Part shown: positions 11,901-22,010 of the stretch, piece by piece
How the letters are laid out: every line of letters begins with the position of its first letter
How positions within the stretch are numbered: position 1 is the stretch's first letter
DNA from: Malus domestica
Lineage: Eukaryota > Streptophyta > Magnoliopsida > Rosales > Rosaceae
DNA length: 64,000 nucleotides
Assembly (NCBI RefSeq): GCF_042453785.1
Contig: NC_091673.1
Span: 11,875,501 to 11,939,500 of the forward strand
Direction of reading: 5' to 3'
Made by a program: the position numbers and the translations under genes
Notes under the pieces: generated by a model
What the model saw: the letters and a program-made list of their open reading frames with translations, nothing else
The model's database searches: none
Told to the model about the DNA's origin: nothing

Positions 11901-13308
11901 GATATGGAAACCTAGGCCCAGCAGATGTGTGCAAAATGTCCAGCAATGAGCTAGCCCTTGAAGCTGCCAGGCAAGGCATTGTTCTGCTTGAAAACCGTGG
12001 GAATTCGTTGCCCCTCTCAACCACGCGTCATCGTACCGTCGCAGTAATCGGGCCCAATTCTGATGTTACTGAAACAATGATTGGAAATTATGCTGGTAAG
12101 TTTACTAAAAATGTAAAACTGTACATATATATATATTGTCAATTTAGTCCAATTTCTTAGCAAAGATTTAAAATTTGATCCATTGGATATTTTTGTAATT
12201 GTATGTAGGAGTTGCATGTGGTTACACTACGCCACTACAAGGAATTGCGAGGTACACAAGGACCATACACCAAGCTGGGTGCTCAAATGTTCATTGCAAT
12301 GGAAACCAACTAATTGGTGCTGCTGAGGCTGCAGCAAGACAGGCTGATGCAACTGTCTTAGTAATAGGCCTTGACCAATCAATCGAAGCAGAGTTCAGAG
12401 ACCGGACCAACCTCCTCTTGCCCGGACACCAACAGGAGCTGGTGTCCATGGTGGCTAGGGCCTCTAGAGGACCAACCATATTGGTCATAATGTCTGGTAG
12501 CCCTATTGATGTTACGTTTGCAAAAAATGACCCGCGCATTGGAGCCATTATTTGGGTTGGGTATCCTGGTCAGGCTGGAGGAACTGCCATTGCCGATGTT
12601 TTGTTTGGCACTACGAACCCAAGTAATACTCGAACAAATGAGAAATTTATATTTATGACCGTCACGCTGCCACGTGATATTGATTAATTATGTTTTGTTT
12701 GTGTAGGTGGAAAGCTCCCTATGACATGGTACCCTCAAAACTATGTGGCCAAATTGCCAATGACAGACATGGCCATGAGAGCAAACCCAGCAAGAGGCTA
12801 CCCTGGCAGGACTTACAGATTCTACAAAGGCCCAGTTGTCTTCCCATTTGGGCTGGGCCTAAGCTACACCAGATTCTCCTACACACTAGCACAGGGGCCC
12901 ACACTGGTCTCGGTCCCACTCACTAGCCTCGTTGCCGCCAAAAACACAACCATGCTGAACAACAACGGCATCCGAGTCAGCCACATAAACTGCGACTCAC
13001 TCTCACTCGACATCCATGTTGACGTCAAAAACACCGGAACCATGGACGGGACCCACACTCTTCTGGTGTTCGTGACCCCACCGGCAGAAAAATGGGCCCC
13101 CAACAAGCAACTAGTGGGCTTTCACAAGGTCCATATCGTGGCCGGGTCGGAGAGACGGGTTAGGGTTGGCGTCCACGTGTGCAAGCACCTGAGCGTCGTT
13201 GACAAATTTGGGATCCGGAGAATCCCATTGGGCGAACACAAACTGGAAATTGGTGACTTGAAGCATCATGTTTCTGTTGAAGCAAATTTAGGAGAGATTA
13301 AGTTCTAA
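8961..13308 (+). CDS. GH3 beta-D-xylosidase / alpha-L-arabinofuranosidase (BXL1-like), 7 exons, 776 aa
   Basis: Exons by splice-site reading are 8961-9374, 10809-11090, 11302-11471, 11571-11668, 11745-12095, 12209-12622 and 12707-13308. They join in frame to 2331 bp, with GT-AG at every junction. The protein starts with a hydrophobic signal peptide ([20 protein letters not shown]) and is predicted to be secreted to the cell wall. There it would trim xylosyl and arabinosyl residues from xylan and pectic arabinan. Family 3 landmarks are [44 protein letters not shown] and [11 protein letters not shown], which holds the likely nucleophile Asp. KLPMTWYP and [11 protein letters not shown] mark the C-terminal domains, followed by a fibronectin III-like end. 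The length matches plant BXL proteins. Intron 1 (1434 bp) carries a MITE. Closest in memory is Arabidopsis BXL1; substrate preference cannot be read from sequence. Confidence 0.93.
9426..9562. mobile_element. MITE, family B copy 1, in intron 1 of the beta-xylosidase gene
   Basis: The sequence GAATTTTAACGAAAAACTTC...TACTATTCATTTTAACGAAAG...ACATTAAAAATCAATCC ends with TTAGTTTTCCTAAACTTTAG. It matches, block by block, the inverted copy at 40545-40684, which has TTTTCGTTAAAGT and TGAACAGTACCGGGAGC. I recognise this as an abundant short noncoding element of Malus genomes. It lies just downstream of the exon 1 donor and does not disturb it. Exact ends are approximate. Confidence 0.6.
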
Positions 13309-14141
13309 TTAGGAGCTATCAAAAAATTGGTAGTCACCCCAAAATGTTACGGGATTAGCATTTAATTATCAATTAGTTACTTCTAGTCTTCCTTTTCGAA
13401 GTCACAGAATAGGAAAGAAAAAGGAAAATTCTACTGTACAAGTAAAGGAAAGACTATCCAAAAGACAGAATATTGATTAATGAGCCGTAAGGTTTTAATA
13501 AAATAGTAATTTTGAATCTCATGTGTTGCTATACTACACAAGCAAAATGTTGTAATTTGCAATTTGAAGAGTACGAACTCTAAATCAAGCATATACTCTT
13601 AATCATCATCTTATCTACTCTCATCAGTAGGCTAACCTGTAACGTATTTGTTTGAATGCATTCAAAATGGCTAAAGCGGAAGAGACTTCTTCAAGAAGGA
13701 AAATAAATTAATGCTTGATAGATACAAACAATGCAAGGTTGGTTTGTAGTTATAATCAAAAGTAGGTACACATTATCCTGTTTTTTTTTCTTCCTTGTAA
13801 TAAATTGAAGTTGTTGGGTTAATTATCTTTTCTTTTTGTTCTAATGGATTTTCCTGCCAAAAGAAGAGAATCCGTGAAAGAAACAAGCTGAAATTCATGA
13901 GGTGAAAACAAATTTGATTTTCATCTCAGGTGCAATGTTCTACCCGACAAACTCATCCAGCTCACCTTCAATATTATGGTGAATTCTCAGATCAATCCCA
14001 CAACGACTATACTTGCCTTTTACGTGACTATGACAACACATGTTCAGTTTTTGGAGTTATATTAAGAAAGACTGGAATAAAACAATAACACGAAAAGAGT
14101 TAAAAATTAGACTACGTATCAATATGAACAAACCGACTACA
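13309..14141. other. 3' UTR of the beta-xylosidase gene and intergenic DNA
   Basis: The first ~200 bp after the stop at 13308 is the likely 3' UTR, with AATAAAA at about 13497-13503 as a possible polyadenylation signal. The remainder has no recognisable gene. It ends abruptly at 14142, where a truncated Copia copy begins. Confidence 0.5.
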
Positions 14142-14784
14142 ACATTTACGAGACCTGACATTGCATTTGCAGTTAATGCAGTATGTCAATATATGAATTC
14201 CCCTACTGAGATACATTTTGGTGCTGTCAAACGAATTTTACGATATTTGCAGGGAACCCTGCATACTGGGATAGTGTATTCTGCAGCATCACATCCTACT
14301 CTCACTACTTTCTCAGATTCTGATTGGGCTGCAGATCTCAATACAAGGAGATCAGTTACTGGGTATGTGGTTTATCTTGGGGAAAATCCGATTTCTTGGC
14401 AATCAAAGAAACAAACATCGGTGTCCAGAAGTTTTACAGAGGCTGAGTATAAAGCTCTAGCTCATACAGCTGCAGACATAGCTTGGGTTAGACAGATTCT
14501 CAGAGATTTGAAATGTTCAGTGCCTCAACCTCCTATAATACATTGTGATAACATGTCTGCGATAGCCTTAAGTTCAAATCCTGTCTTCCATTCCAGAATC
14601 AAGCATCTGGATACAGATTATCATTTTGTAAGGGAAAGAGTACAGAGAAGAGATCTTGAGGTTCTCTACATTCCAACAGAAGAACAAACAGCAGACATTC
14701 TAACTAAGGGGCTGCATGGTCCTTCATTTCTCAAGCATTGTTACAATCTAAAGCTTGGAAATCCCAGCTTAGATTGAGGGGGAA
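14142..14784 (+). pseudogene. Truncated Copia pol 3' end (late RT and RNase H), exact duplicate of 19722-20364
   Basis: From ACATTTACGAGACCTGAC onward this segment is identical, base for base, to the C-terminal part of the Copia pol downstream (offset 5580). It encodes the end of the reverse transcriptase domain (TRPDIAFAVNAVCQYMNSP) and the Copia RNase H (SDWAADLNTRRSVTGYVVYL, SRSFTEAEYKALAHTAADIA). It stops at 14775-14777. Upstream of 14142 the sequence is unrelated, so the ATG-opened frame that fuses 34 foreign codons to it is accidental. The segment ends in the polypurine tract and runs straight into the LTR at 14785. It is the remnant of a second element body that shares that LTR. Confidence 0.9.
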
Positions 14785-15050
14785 TGTTGACTATACACCT
14801 ATGACTCACCTATGGCCAGCTCATCAGTCAATAGTTAGTTAAACGGTTGAAATTAGTTAGCTGAGTTGTTATCAGTTAGTTAGTTAAAACAGATTACAAT
14901 ACAAGACAGTTAGAATGGCTATATAAACTGAAGTCTGAAAGTGTTAAGATTTCATTCAGTAATAATACAATCGTTTTGCTTCTCTCTTGCTCTCTAAACA
15001 CTCATACTGTTCTTAGTAGTTTTTCTGCATTCTTTGTTACTCTGTTAACA
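14785..15050 (+). repeat. 5' LTR of the Ale-like Copia element
   Basis: This 266-bp repeat begins TGTTGACTATACACC and ends CTCTGTTAACA, so it has TG...CA ends with a TGTTGAC/GTTAACA inverted terminus. It is identical to 20365-20630. A TATA box (CTATATAAACTG) lies at 14920-14930 and a CT-rich tract follows. It is directly followed by the primer binding site at 15051. It is preceded by a polypurine tract belonging to the truncated upstream copy and not by a target-site duplication. Confidence 0.92.
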
Positions 15051-15062
15051 TGGTATCATCGC
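15051..15062 (+). other. Primer binding site of the Copia element
   Basis: TGGTATCATCGC directly abuts the 5' LTR. It resembles the TGGTATCAGAGC complement of the initiator-methionine tRNA 3' end used by most plant Copia elements, with mismatches in the last bases. Confidence 0.7.
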
Positions 15063-15321
15063 CGAGTCGATTCTTGGTGCCTTTCTTCCGCTGATTTGGG
15101 ATCGAAAGGGAGGAGACGTTCTTCGATCATATCGTTTCTGGTTTGGGTACAGATTCAAGAACGCAGTCCTTTCAGGTTCTTTCTGATTTCTTGCATTCTA
15201 TATGTTTGATGAAATGTCGAAGTCACAAATTCTGCTTCAAGTTGCATAATTGTTCGAGGCCGATAGTCATTAGTCTTGTAATCATGGAATGGATAGATCA
15301 ATGAGGTATTTGTTGGGATAG

Positions 15322-15478
15322 AAAGGCCAATAGCCATTTCCCTTTTATGTTTCACTTCAGAAAGGCCGATAGCCAGAAGTGTGTGTGTCGAAGTTTTGTT
15401 TCACTTCAGAAAGGCCGATAGCCAGAAATGTGTGTGTAGAAGTCTTGTTGTGTTCTTCAAAAGGCCGATAGCCAGGAG
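15322..15478 (+). repeat. Leader tandem repeats (GAAAGGCCGATAGCCAG) in the Copia 5' untranslated region
   Basis: Four copies of an AAAGGCC(G/A)ATAGCCA core occur between the primer site and the gag ATG, at about 15323, 15361, 15412 and 15461. They are spaced 38-51 bp apart, with partly conserved spacers (GTGTGTGT, TTTCACTTCAG). Each core contains GGCCGATAGCC, a small inverted repeat (GGC...GCC) that could form a stem-loop. The position fits a packaging or dimerisation element, but no function is demonstrated. Confidence 0.7.
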
Positions 15479-15527
15479 TTGTTGACGAGTTCTTCCGAAG
15501 ATTTCATTTGTTGTTAAAGTTGATATA

Positions 15528-18500
15528 ATGGCTGATTCAAGTGTCAAAATTGAAGCATTGTTGGGAATGTTGAATGTGAAACTTCAAGATGATAATTTTG
15601 TTAAGTAGGGATATCAATTTCAGTCAGTTTTGAGGGGATATGATTTGTTTGATTTCTTTCTTGGAGAGAATCCTTGTCCATCTAAGTTTGTGATTAGTCC
15701 AGACACCGGTATAACAAAGGAAGTCTCTGCCGAGTATAAAGAATGGGTGAGAAAAGATATGGCACTGCTAAGTCTTCTTATTGCTACTTTATCTGATGAG
15801 GCTATGGAGCATGTCATTGGGTGCAGAACATCTCATGAAGCCTGGACATGTTTACAAGAAAGGTTTGCATCGATTTCAGTTGTTCGAGTTAATCAGTTAA
15901 AGACTGAATTACATACAGCACAAAAAGGAGGGGAATCTGTGGATAAGTTCTTAATGAGGCTGAAGAATATAAGGGATCAACTTGTTTCTGTTGGAGAAAG
16001 AATTTCAGATAATGATTTGATGATTGCTGTGTTATTTGGTCTGCCTGCAGATTTTGAGATGATTCGGACAGTGATCTTAGCAAGGGATACAACTCTATCT
16101 TTAAAAGATTTCCGGGCTCAACTTCTTGTTGCAGAAGGGAGTATTGAATCCAAGATGCAATCTTTGTCAAGTTCTATGGCTGCAATGTGTGTTCAAGGTG
16201 AAGGTTCTAGCGCTCAGCGATATCAGAGCTATGAACATGGTGAAAGCTCAAATACACAAGGGATGCAAGGAGGATATAATGGAGAGCAATTTGGAGATAG
16301 CTTTCAAGGTGGATCTGGTTTTCTGGGCAATGGAAATAACAGGAACAATTACAATACTAGAAATGGTAGCAACAACAATTTCAAGAAGTTTGGGAATGGA
16401 AATAACAACTTTAAGAATTCATCTTCCGGGTTTCATAACAGGAATGCAAGTGGAAGTACTAACAATCACTTTGGGAATGGAAACAACAATTATTCTGGAA
16501 ATGGAAAAGCTCATCAGAGTGGGGGAAATGGATATTCTGGAAATAGTTATGGGAATGGAGGTTCGTTTTCTGGCAATGGGAGTTCAAATGGCAGTTCAAA
16601 TGGCTATTCTAAGACAAACTGGGCTGGAAATACCAATTTTAAGTCTTCTGTGTCACCAGAGTGTCAGATTTGCTCAAGAAGATGACATACTGCACCAAAC
16701 TGTTATTACAGATCTGATAATGGGAATGTTCAGAGTTCCGGTCCTGTGATATGTCAAATTTGTGGAAAAAGAGGGCATATTGCTCTTGAATGCTATCATA
16801 GGAACAACTATGCTTACCAAGGTAATCCTCCACCTTCTTCTCTTGCTATGACTGCTCAGGCAAACATTGAGACAAATGCAGCTGCTGGTTCAGTATTTCC
16901 AAATGAAAATGGACATGGTTTTTCTACTGAAGATCATTGGATTATTGACACGGGGGCTACTCATCATATGACTGCTAATCTAAATCATCTCAATAATGTC
17001 ACTCCATACAATGGTGATGAGAAGATTACTATTGGGAATGGTACAGGTTTATCAGTTACTCATATTGGTTCAACTTCTATATCTATGCCTCATAATGATA
17101 TAGTATTGAGAAATGTGCTTTGTGTTCCTACAATTGCTGTCAATTTGTTATCTGTTAAAAAGATGTGTAAGGATAATGGTTGCTGGTTTGTGTGTGATGA
17201 TATTGTGTTTTTTATACAGGACAAGGCAACAAGGAAAATACTTTACCAAGGAAAGAGTGATGGTGGGGATCTGTTTACAATACCGGTGAATGTGTTTGCC
17301 ATGTCGTTTGCTGCAAAGTTGGGAAAATGTTCAGCTTTTCTGGGAAAGAAAGTTCATGTTTCAGTATGGCATCAAAGGTTAGGACATCCATCTGTGGAGG
17401 TACTTGCTGCAATGCTAAAGAAGTCAAAGGTGGTAGTTCATGCTGATTGTTCACAGTCCTTATGTTCTTCGTGTATTAGTGGTAAAATGAGTATGCAACC
17501 TTTTCATGTAAAACAGTCTAGAGCTACTTTTCTTTTTGAGAAGATTCATACTGATGTATGGGGGCCCTCTCCAAAAGTGTCTGTACAAGGATATAGGTAC
17601 TATATTAGTTTTGTAGATGAATTTTCTCGGTTCCTTTGGATATTTCCTATGAATAATAAATCACAAGCTTTTGAGATATTTGTGAAGTTTCATGCCTTTA
17701 TTTTGAATCAATTCAATGTTACAATCAAGTGTTTACAATCTGATGGAGGGGGAGAGTTTTTGAGTAAGACATTTATCAATTTTCTGGAGAATAAAGGGAT
17801 TAACCATATGATATCTTGTCCATATACTCTTCAACAAAATGGCATTGCAGAGAGGAAACATAGACATGTGATTGAAACTGCTGTGACTTTGTTGACTGAA
17901 GCAAATTTACCTACCCAATTCTGGTATCATGCTTGCACACATGCTGCATTTCTTATTAATAGGATGCCAAGTAGAAACCTAAGTATGCAGTCCCCATATC
18001 AGGTAGTTTTTGGACTAGAACCTGAGATTCAACATCTAAAAGTGTTTGGTACTGCAGTTTATCCATTTTTGAGGCCATATAATGAGAACAAACTGCAGAA
18101 AAGATCAATTCAGTGTGTTTTTCTTGGTTATATGATGGGATATAAGGGAGTAGCTTGTTACAATATTAGTACTGGTAAATTGCTCATATCAAGACATGTT
18201 GTTCACGATGAGGAGGTTTTCCCATACAGAGGCAAATTAATCACAGAAATGCAGAATTCTGTCAAGTCAACACAGCATAATCCACACAATCCTTCAGCTC
18301 CAATTGTGATACATATGCCATTTCCCAATGATAATGGTTATGCAGGACAGGTTATGGAAGTACAAAATGAGACTGCTAATACATCGGTTCAAGCAAGTGA
18401 CTCACCTGAAGTCAGTGGTGCAAATTTACAGTTATCTTCACACAGAGATGGGTCTCATAGTTCTGATCAGCATTTATCTTCACACAAAGATGGTTCTCAC

Positions 18501-20357
18501 AGTCCTGATCAACATGATAGTTCCCCTCATCATCACTCTGGTATCTCAACTAGTATTTCTCCTATGTTGCCTGTCCATCACAATTCTCAGCTTGAGGTAA
18601 TTCTGCCTATCTCATCATTAACTAGCTCATCTTCTGAGTATTTACTTGATGCAATACCAGAAAATGTTGTTCAAACAAGGTTGAGAACAAGTGCTATTGA
18701 ACGAAAGAATTATGCAGCATTGATGTCTTTCTGTCCTCAAATTCAAAGTTTACAGATCACAGATGAAGATCCATTTGTTGGAGGCTTTTCTTTTATGTCT
18801 GAGATTACAGATCCAGTTGAACCTTCATGTTTCAGAAAAGCAGCATCCATGTCTCAGTGGCAAATTGCGATGCAAGAAGAGTATGATTCTCTTCGAGCTC
18901 AAGGTACATGGACACTAGTACCTACTCCTGAAAATAGATCTATAGTTGGCAGCAAATGGGTGTATAAGGTGAAAAAGAACCCTGATGGTAGTATTTCAAG
19001 ATACAAGGCGAGGCTTGTGGCTCAAGGGTTTTCACAGGAGCATGGAGTTGACTATTCTGATACTTTCAGTCCTGTTGTGAGGCATACAACTGTAAGGATA
19101 ATTATTGCATTAGCTGCTATGAATCGGTGGGAGTTGAAACAACTTGACATAAAGAATGCCTTTTTGCATGGGGAGTTACAGGAGGAGGTGTACATGAAAC
19201 AACCACAAGGCTTTGTGGATCCTAGCCATCCAACTCATGTTTGTAAGTTGTTGAAATCCCTATATGGGTTAAAACAGGCACCTAGAGCCTGGAATTCAAA
19301 GTTTACAAGTTATCTCCTATCAATGGGATTCACTGCATCAGTTTCAGACACAAGTTTGTTTATGAAAACAGACTCTGCGGACATAATCATCCTACTGTTA
19401 TATGTGGATGATATTATTTTGACTGGATCAAGCTCAGTTAAAGTTCAAAATGTAGTCCAAGAATTATCAACAGTGTTTGATTTGAAAGATTTGGGCAGGC
19501 TCACTTACTTTCTTGGTCTGCAGATTCAATATAAATCAAATGGGGATATTTTTGTTCATCAAGCAAAGTATATAAAGGATCTCATTCATAAATCAGGAAT
19601 GGATTCGTGTAAACCAGCTGCTACTCCTTGTAAGCCTCATAGTCAGCTTTTGTGTTCCGAAGGTACTCTCCTTGCAGATCCTAGTACATACAGAAGTGCT
19701 GTGGGGTCTCTACAATACTTGACATTTACGAGACCTGACATTGCATTTGCAGTTAATGCAGTATGTCAATATATGAATTCCCCTACTGAGATACATTTTG
19801 GTGCTGTCAAACGAATTTTACGATATTTGCAGGGAACCCTGCATACTGGGATAGTGTATTCTGCAGCATCACATCCTACTCTCACTACTTTCTCAGATTC
19901 TGATTGGGCTGCAGATCTCAATACAAGGAGATCAGTTACTGGGTATGTGGTTTATCTTGGGGAAAATCCGATTTCTTGGCAATCAAAGAAACAAACATCG
20001 GTGTCCAGAAGTTTTACAGAGGCTGAGTATAAAGCTCTAGCTCATACAGCTGCAGACATAGCTTGGGTTAGACAGATTCTCAGAGATTTGAAATGTTCAG
20101 TGCCTCAACCTCCTATAATACATTGTGATAACATGTCTGCGATAGCCTTAAGTTCAAATCCTGTCTTCCATTCCAGAATCAAGCATCTGGATACAGATTA
20201 TCATTTTGTAAGGGAAAGAGTACAGAGAAGAGATCTTGAGGTTCTCTACATTCCAACAGAAGAACAAACAGCAGACATTCTAACTAAGGGGCTGCATGGT
20301 CCTTCATTTCTCAAGCATTGTTACAATCTAAAGCTTGGAAATCCCAGCTTAGATTGA
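15528..20357 (+). pseudogene. Copia gag-pol with two in-frame stop codons
   Basis: A single reading frame runs from ATG 15528 to TGA 20357 (1610 codons), interrupted by TAG at 15606-15608 and TGA at 16683-16685. The first falls where related gag proteins have a Trp; the second falls in the Gly position of the first zinc knuckle (CQICSRR-stop-H). Gag is Asn/Gly-rich near its end and is followed by a second knuckle, CQICGKRGHIALEC. Protease has DTGATHH at about 16947. Integrase follows with HQRLGHPS, HTDVWGPSP, LQSDGGGEF and QNGIAERKHR. RT shows KARLVAQGFSQ, LDIKNAFLHGEL and YVDD at 19400-19411. RNase H is complete. Apart from the two stops every diagnostic motif is intact. Confidence 0.88.
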
Positions 20358-20364
20358 GGGGGAA

Positions 20365-20630
20365 TGTTGACTATACACCTATGACTCACCTATGGCCAGC
20401 TCATCAGTCAATAGTTAGTTAAACGGTTGAAATTAGTTAGCTGAGTTGTTATCAGTTAGTTAGTTAAAACAGATTACAATACAAGACAGTTAGAATGGCT
20501 ATATAAACTGAAGTCTGAAAGTGTTAAGATTTCATTCAGTAATAATACAATCGTTTTGCTTCTCTCTTGCTCTCTAAACACTCATACTGTTCTTAGTAGT
20601 TTTTCTGCATTCTTTGTTACTCTGTTAACA
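20365..20630 (+). repeat. 3' LTR of the Ale-like Copia element
   Basis: Identical over 266 bp to the LTR at 14785-15050. It follows a polypurine tract (TTGAGGGGGAA) and is followed by unrelated single-copy-looking DNA starting GTAATCTCC. Confidence 0.92.
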
Positions 20631-21575
20631 GTAATCTCCAATTTAAATTAAGGAATTGAGCGGTTTGATTATATAATTTGTACACTCACAAAGAGTAAAA
20701 TATGTGTTTTCTTCCAACGGGAATGCAAGTATTATTCATTATTTATTGGTTTTCTTTCTATATTTCTATTTAAAAAGACAAAACCATACAAAACTCTCCC
20801 ATGTTTTTCTCCCGCCAGTCACTACTCCCTTTCTTCTTTATTCTCTGCAACAATGGCATGTCAAAATCCACATATGAAAACAAACAACAAAAATTGCAGC
20901 GGTTGTCGGTGAGTAAAGTAGATAAATGGCCCGTGTGAACATGTACTCTTTGTCTTAGAAATTAGACTGGACCAACAACCAATGGTGAGAATTTGCTGAG
21001 TGTCCTAAAAGCCCTCCTAACCCAATAGTATTTGAGATTTTGCTCACATTCCATGAACCTCAGCCTCAACTACGCTATCTTATACGCTTTATTAGGAAGA
21101 TTTTATCTACTTACCATACCAAATATTTATCTTGGATTTTCATCCACTACGTACCGTTACATTACGAGAGTTGTCTGATAACACATGATAAGAATTACCC
21201 AACAACACGTAATAAGAAAGAGAAAGAGAGGAGATATGCAATTATTTGTTTTGGTCAAACAAAGATATGATTATAGATAAGTTTTTCTTGTTAGTTTAGA
21301 GAGATTTTTCAGTGTGCTAGTATTAGAGTCTTTATACCAAGCAGCATTATTCAAATGATTGAAATTTTATTTTCCAAGTATTCAACAACTAGTATAATGA
21401 TATTTGGTGTACTAAACTGTATTCTCGATATATTGAAAAATATCTCGTTAATTTGGACTTTCTACATTGTATATCATAAGTATACTTTCTCAAATCAAAA
21501 TTAAATACTAAAACACAACACATATACATAAATACAGTTATATTCTTATCTTACCATCTCACTCAACCTTCATTC

Positions 21576-21578
<3 letters not shown>
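20631..21578. other. Intergenic, upstream of the endosulfine-family gene
   Basis: AT-rich sequence without a recognisable gene. The last few hundred bases should contain the promoter of the endosulfine-family gene; a weak TATA-like CATAAATACAG lies near 21528. Confidence 0.5.
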
Positions 21579-21621
<43 letters not shown>

Positions 21622-21628
21622 CCCCCCC
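21579..21628. repeat. (CT)n-C(n) microsatellite in the endosulfine-gene leader
   Basis: About 20 CT units followed by a run of C. It lies 60-110 bp upstream of a spliced 5' UTR exon end, so it is probably in the core promoter or leader, where CT tracts are common in plants. Confidence 0.85.
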
Positions 21629-21695
21629 TTTATTTCCTTTCGCAACTTGTCGTCTCAACATTTCTGTTGCATCTCTCACTTTGCTCTTCCACAAG

Positions 21696-22000
21696 GTAAT
21701 GCCAAGATCCCGTTTACCTCTCTTTTAGTTTCTTTCCTCTTTTTGGTCCTTATGTGTGTGTGTGTATGTGTGTATAATTATAATTTATATATATACAGAT
21801 TACTAACCTACTCCTACCCCATTTCAACACTTCTGCTACTATTTGCAGCTGCATTGTTCTTGTTAGCCATCTCTCTCTCTCTCTCTCTCTCATGTCTTAA
21901 TTCTCAATTTTCATGTCAAATTTCTGCTCCCCTTTTCTTTTCATTGGTGATTAGTTCTTAATTTTGGCCCCAAGATTGATTAGAATCAATGATCTTGCAG
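21696..22000 (+). other. Predicted 5' UTR intron of the endosulfine-family gene
   Basis: A donor (CACAAG/GTAATGCC at 21695/21696) and an acceptor (TTGCAG/GAGAGCTGAG at 22000/22001) bracket a CT- and T-rich stretch. The acceptor lies 10 bp before the ATG at 22011. The interval contains no in-frame upstream coding sequence joined to the ORF. An intron in the leader is common in plant genes of this kind, but it is predicted only from splice consensus. Confidence 0.55.
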
Positions 22001-22010
22001 GAGAGCTGAG

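Larger units (their letters stand above)
14785..20630 (+). mobile_element. Young Ty1/Copia retrotransposon, Ale/Retrofit-like
   Basis: The element is 5846 bp: two identical 266-bp LTRs, a tRNA-iMet-type primer site, one gag-pol frame in the Copia order (gag, protease, integrase, RT, RNase H) and a polypurine tract GAGGGGGAA just before the 3' LTR. Short LTRs, small size and gag wording such as SVLRGYDL fit the Ale/Retrofit lineage; the lineage call is inference. Identical LTRs indicate a very recent insertion or recent gene conversion. Two in-frame stops in gag make this copy defective as written. The left side is joined to a partial second copy, so no target-site duplication can be assigned; the right flank begins GTAAT. 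Confidence 0.9.

Noticed and set aside
14040..14777. 245-codon frame opening at ATG 14040
   Set aside because: Its first 34 codons are unrelated flank joined by chance to a truncated Copia pol; it is not a separate gene.
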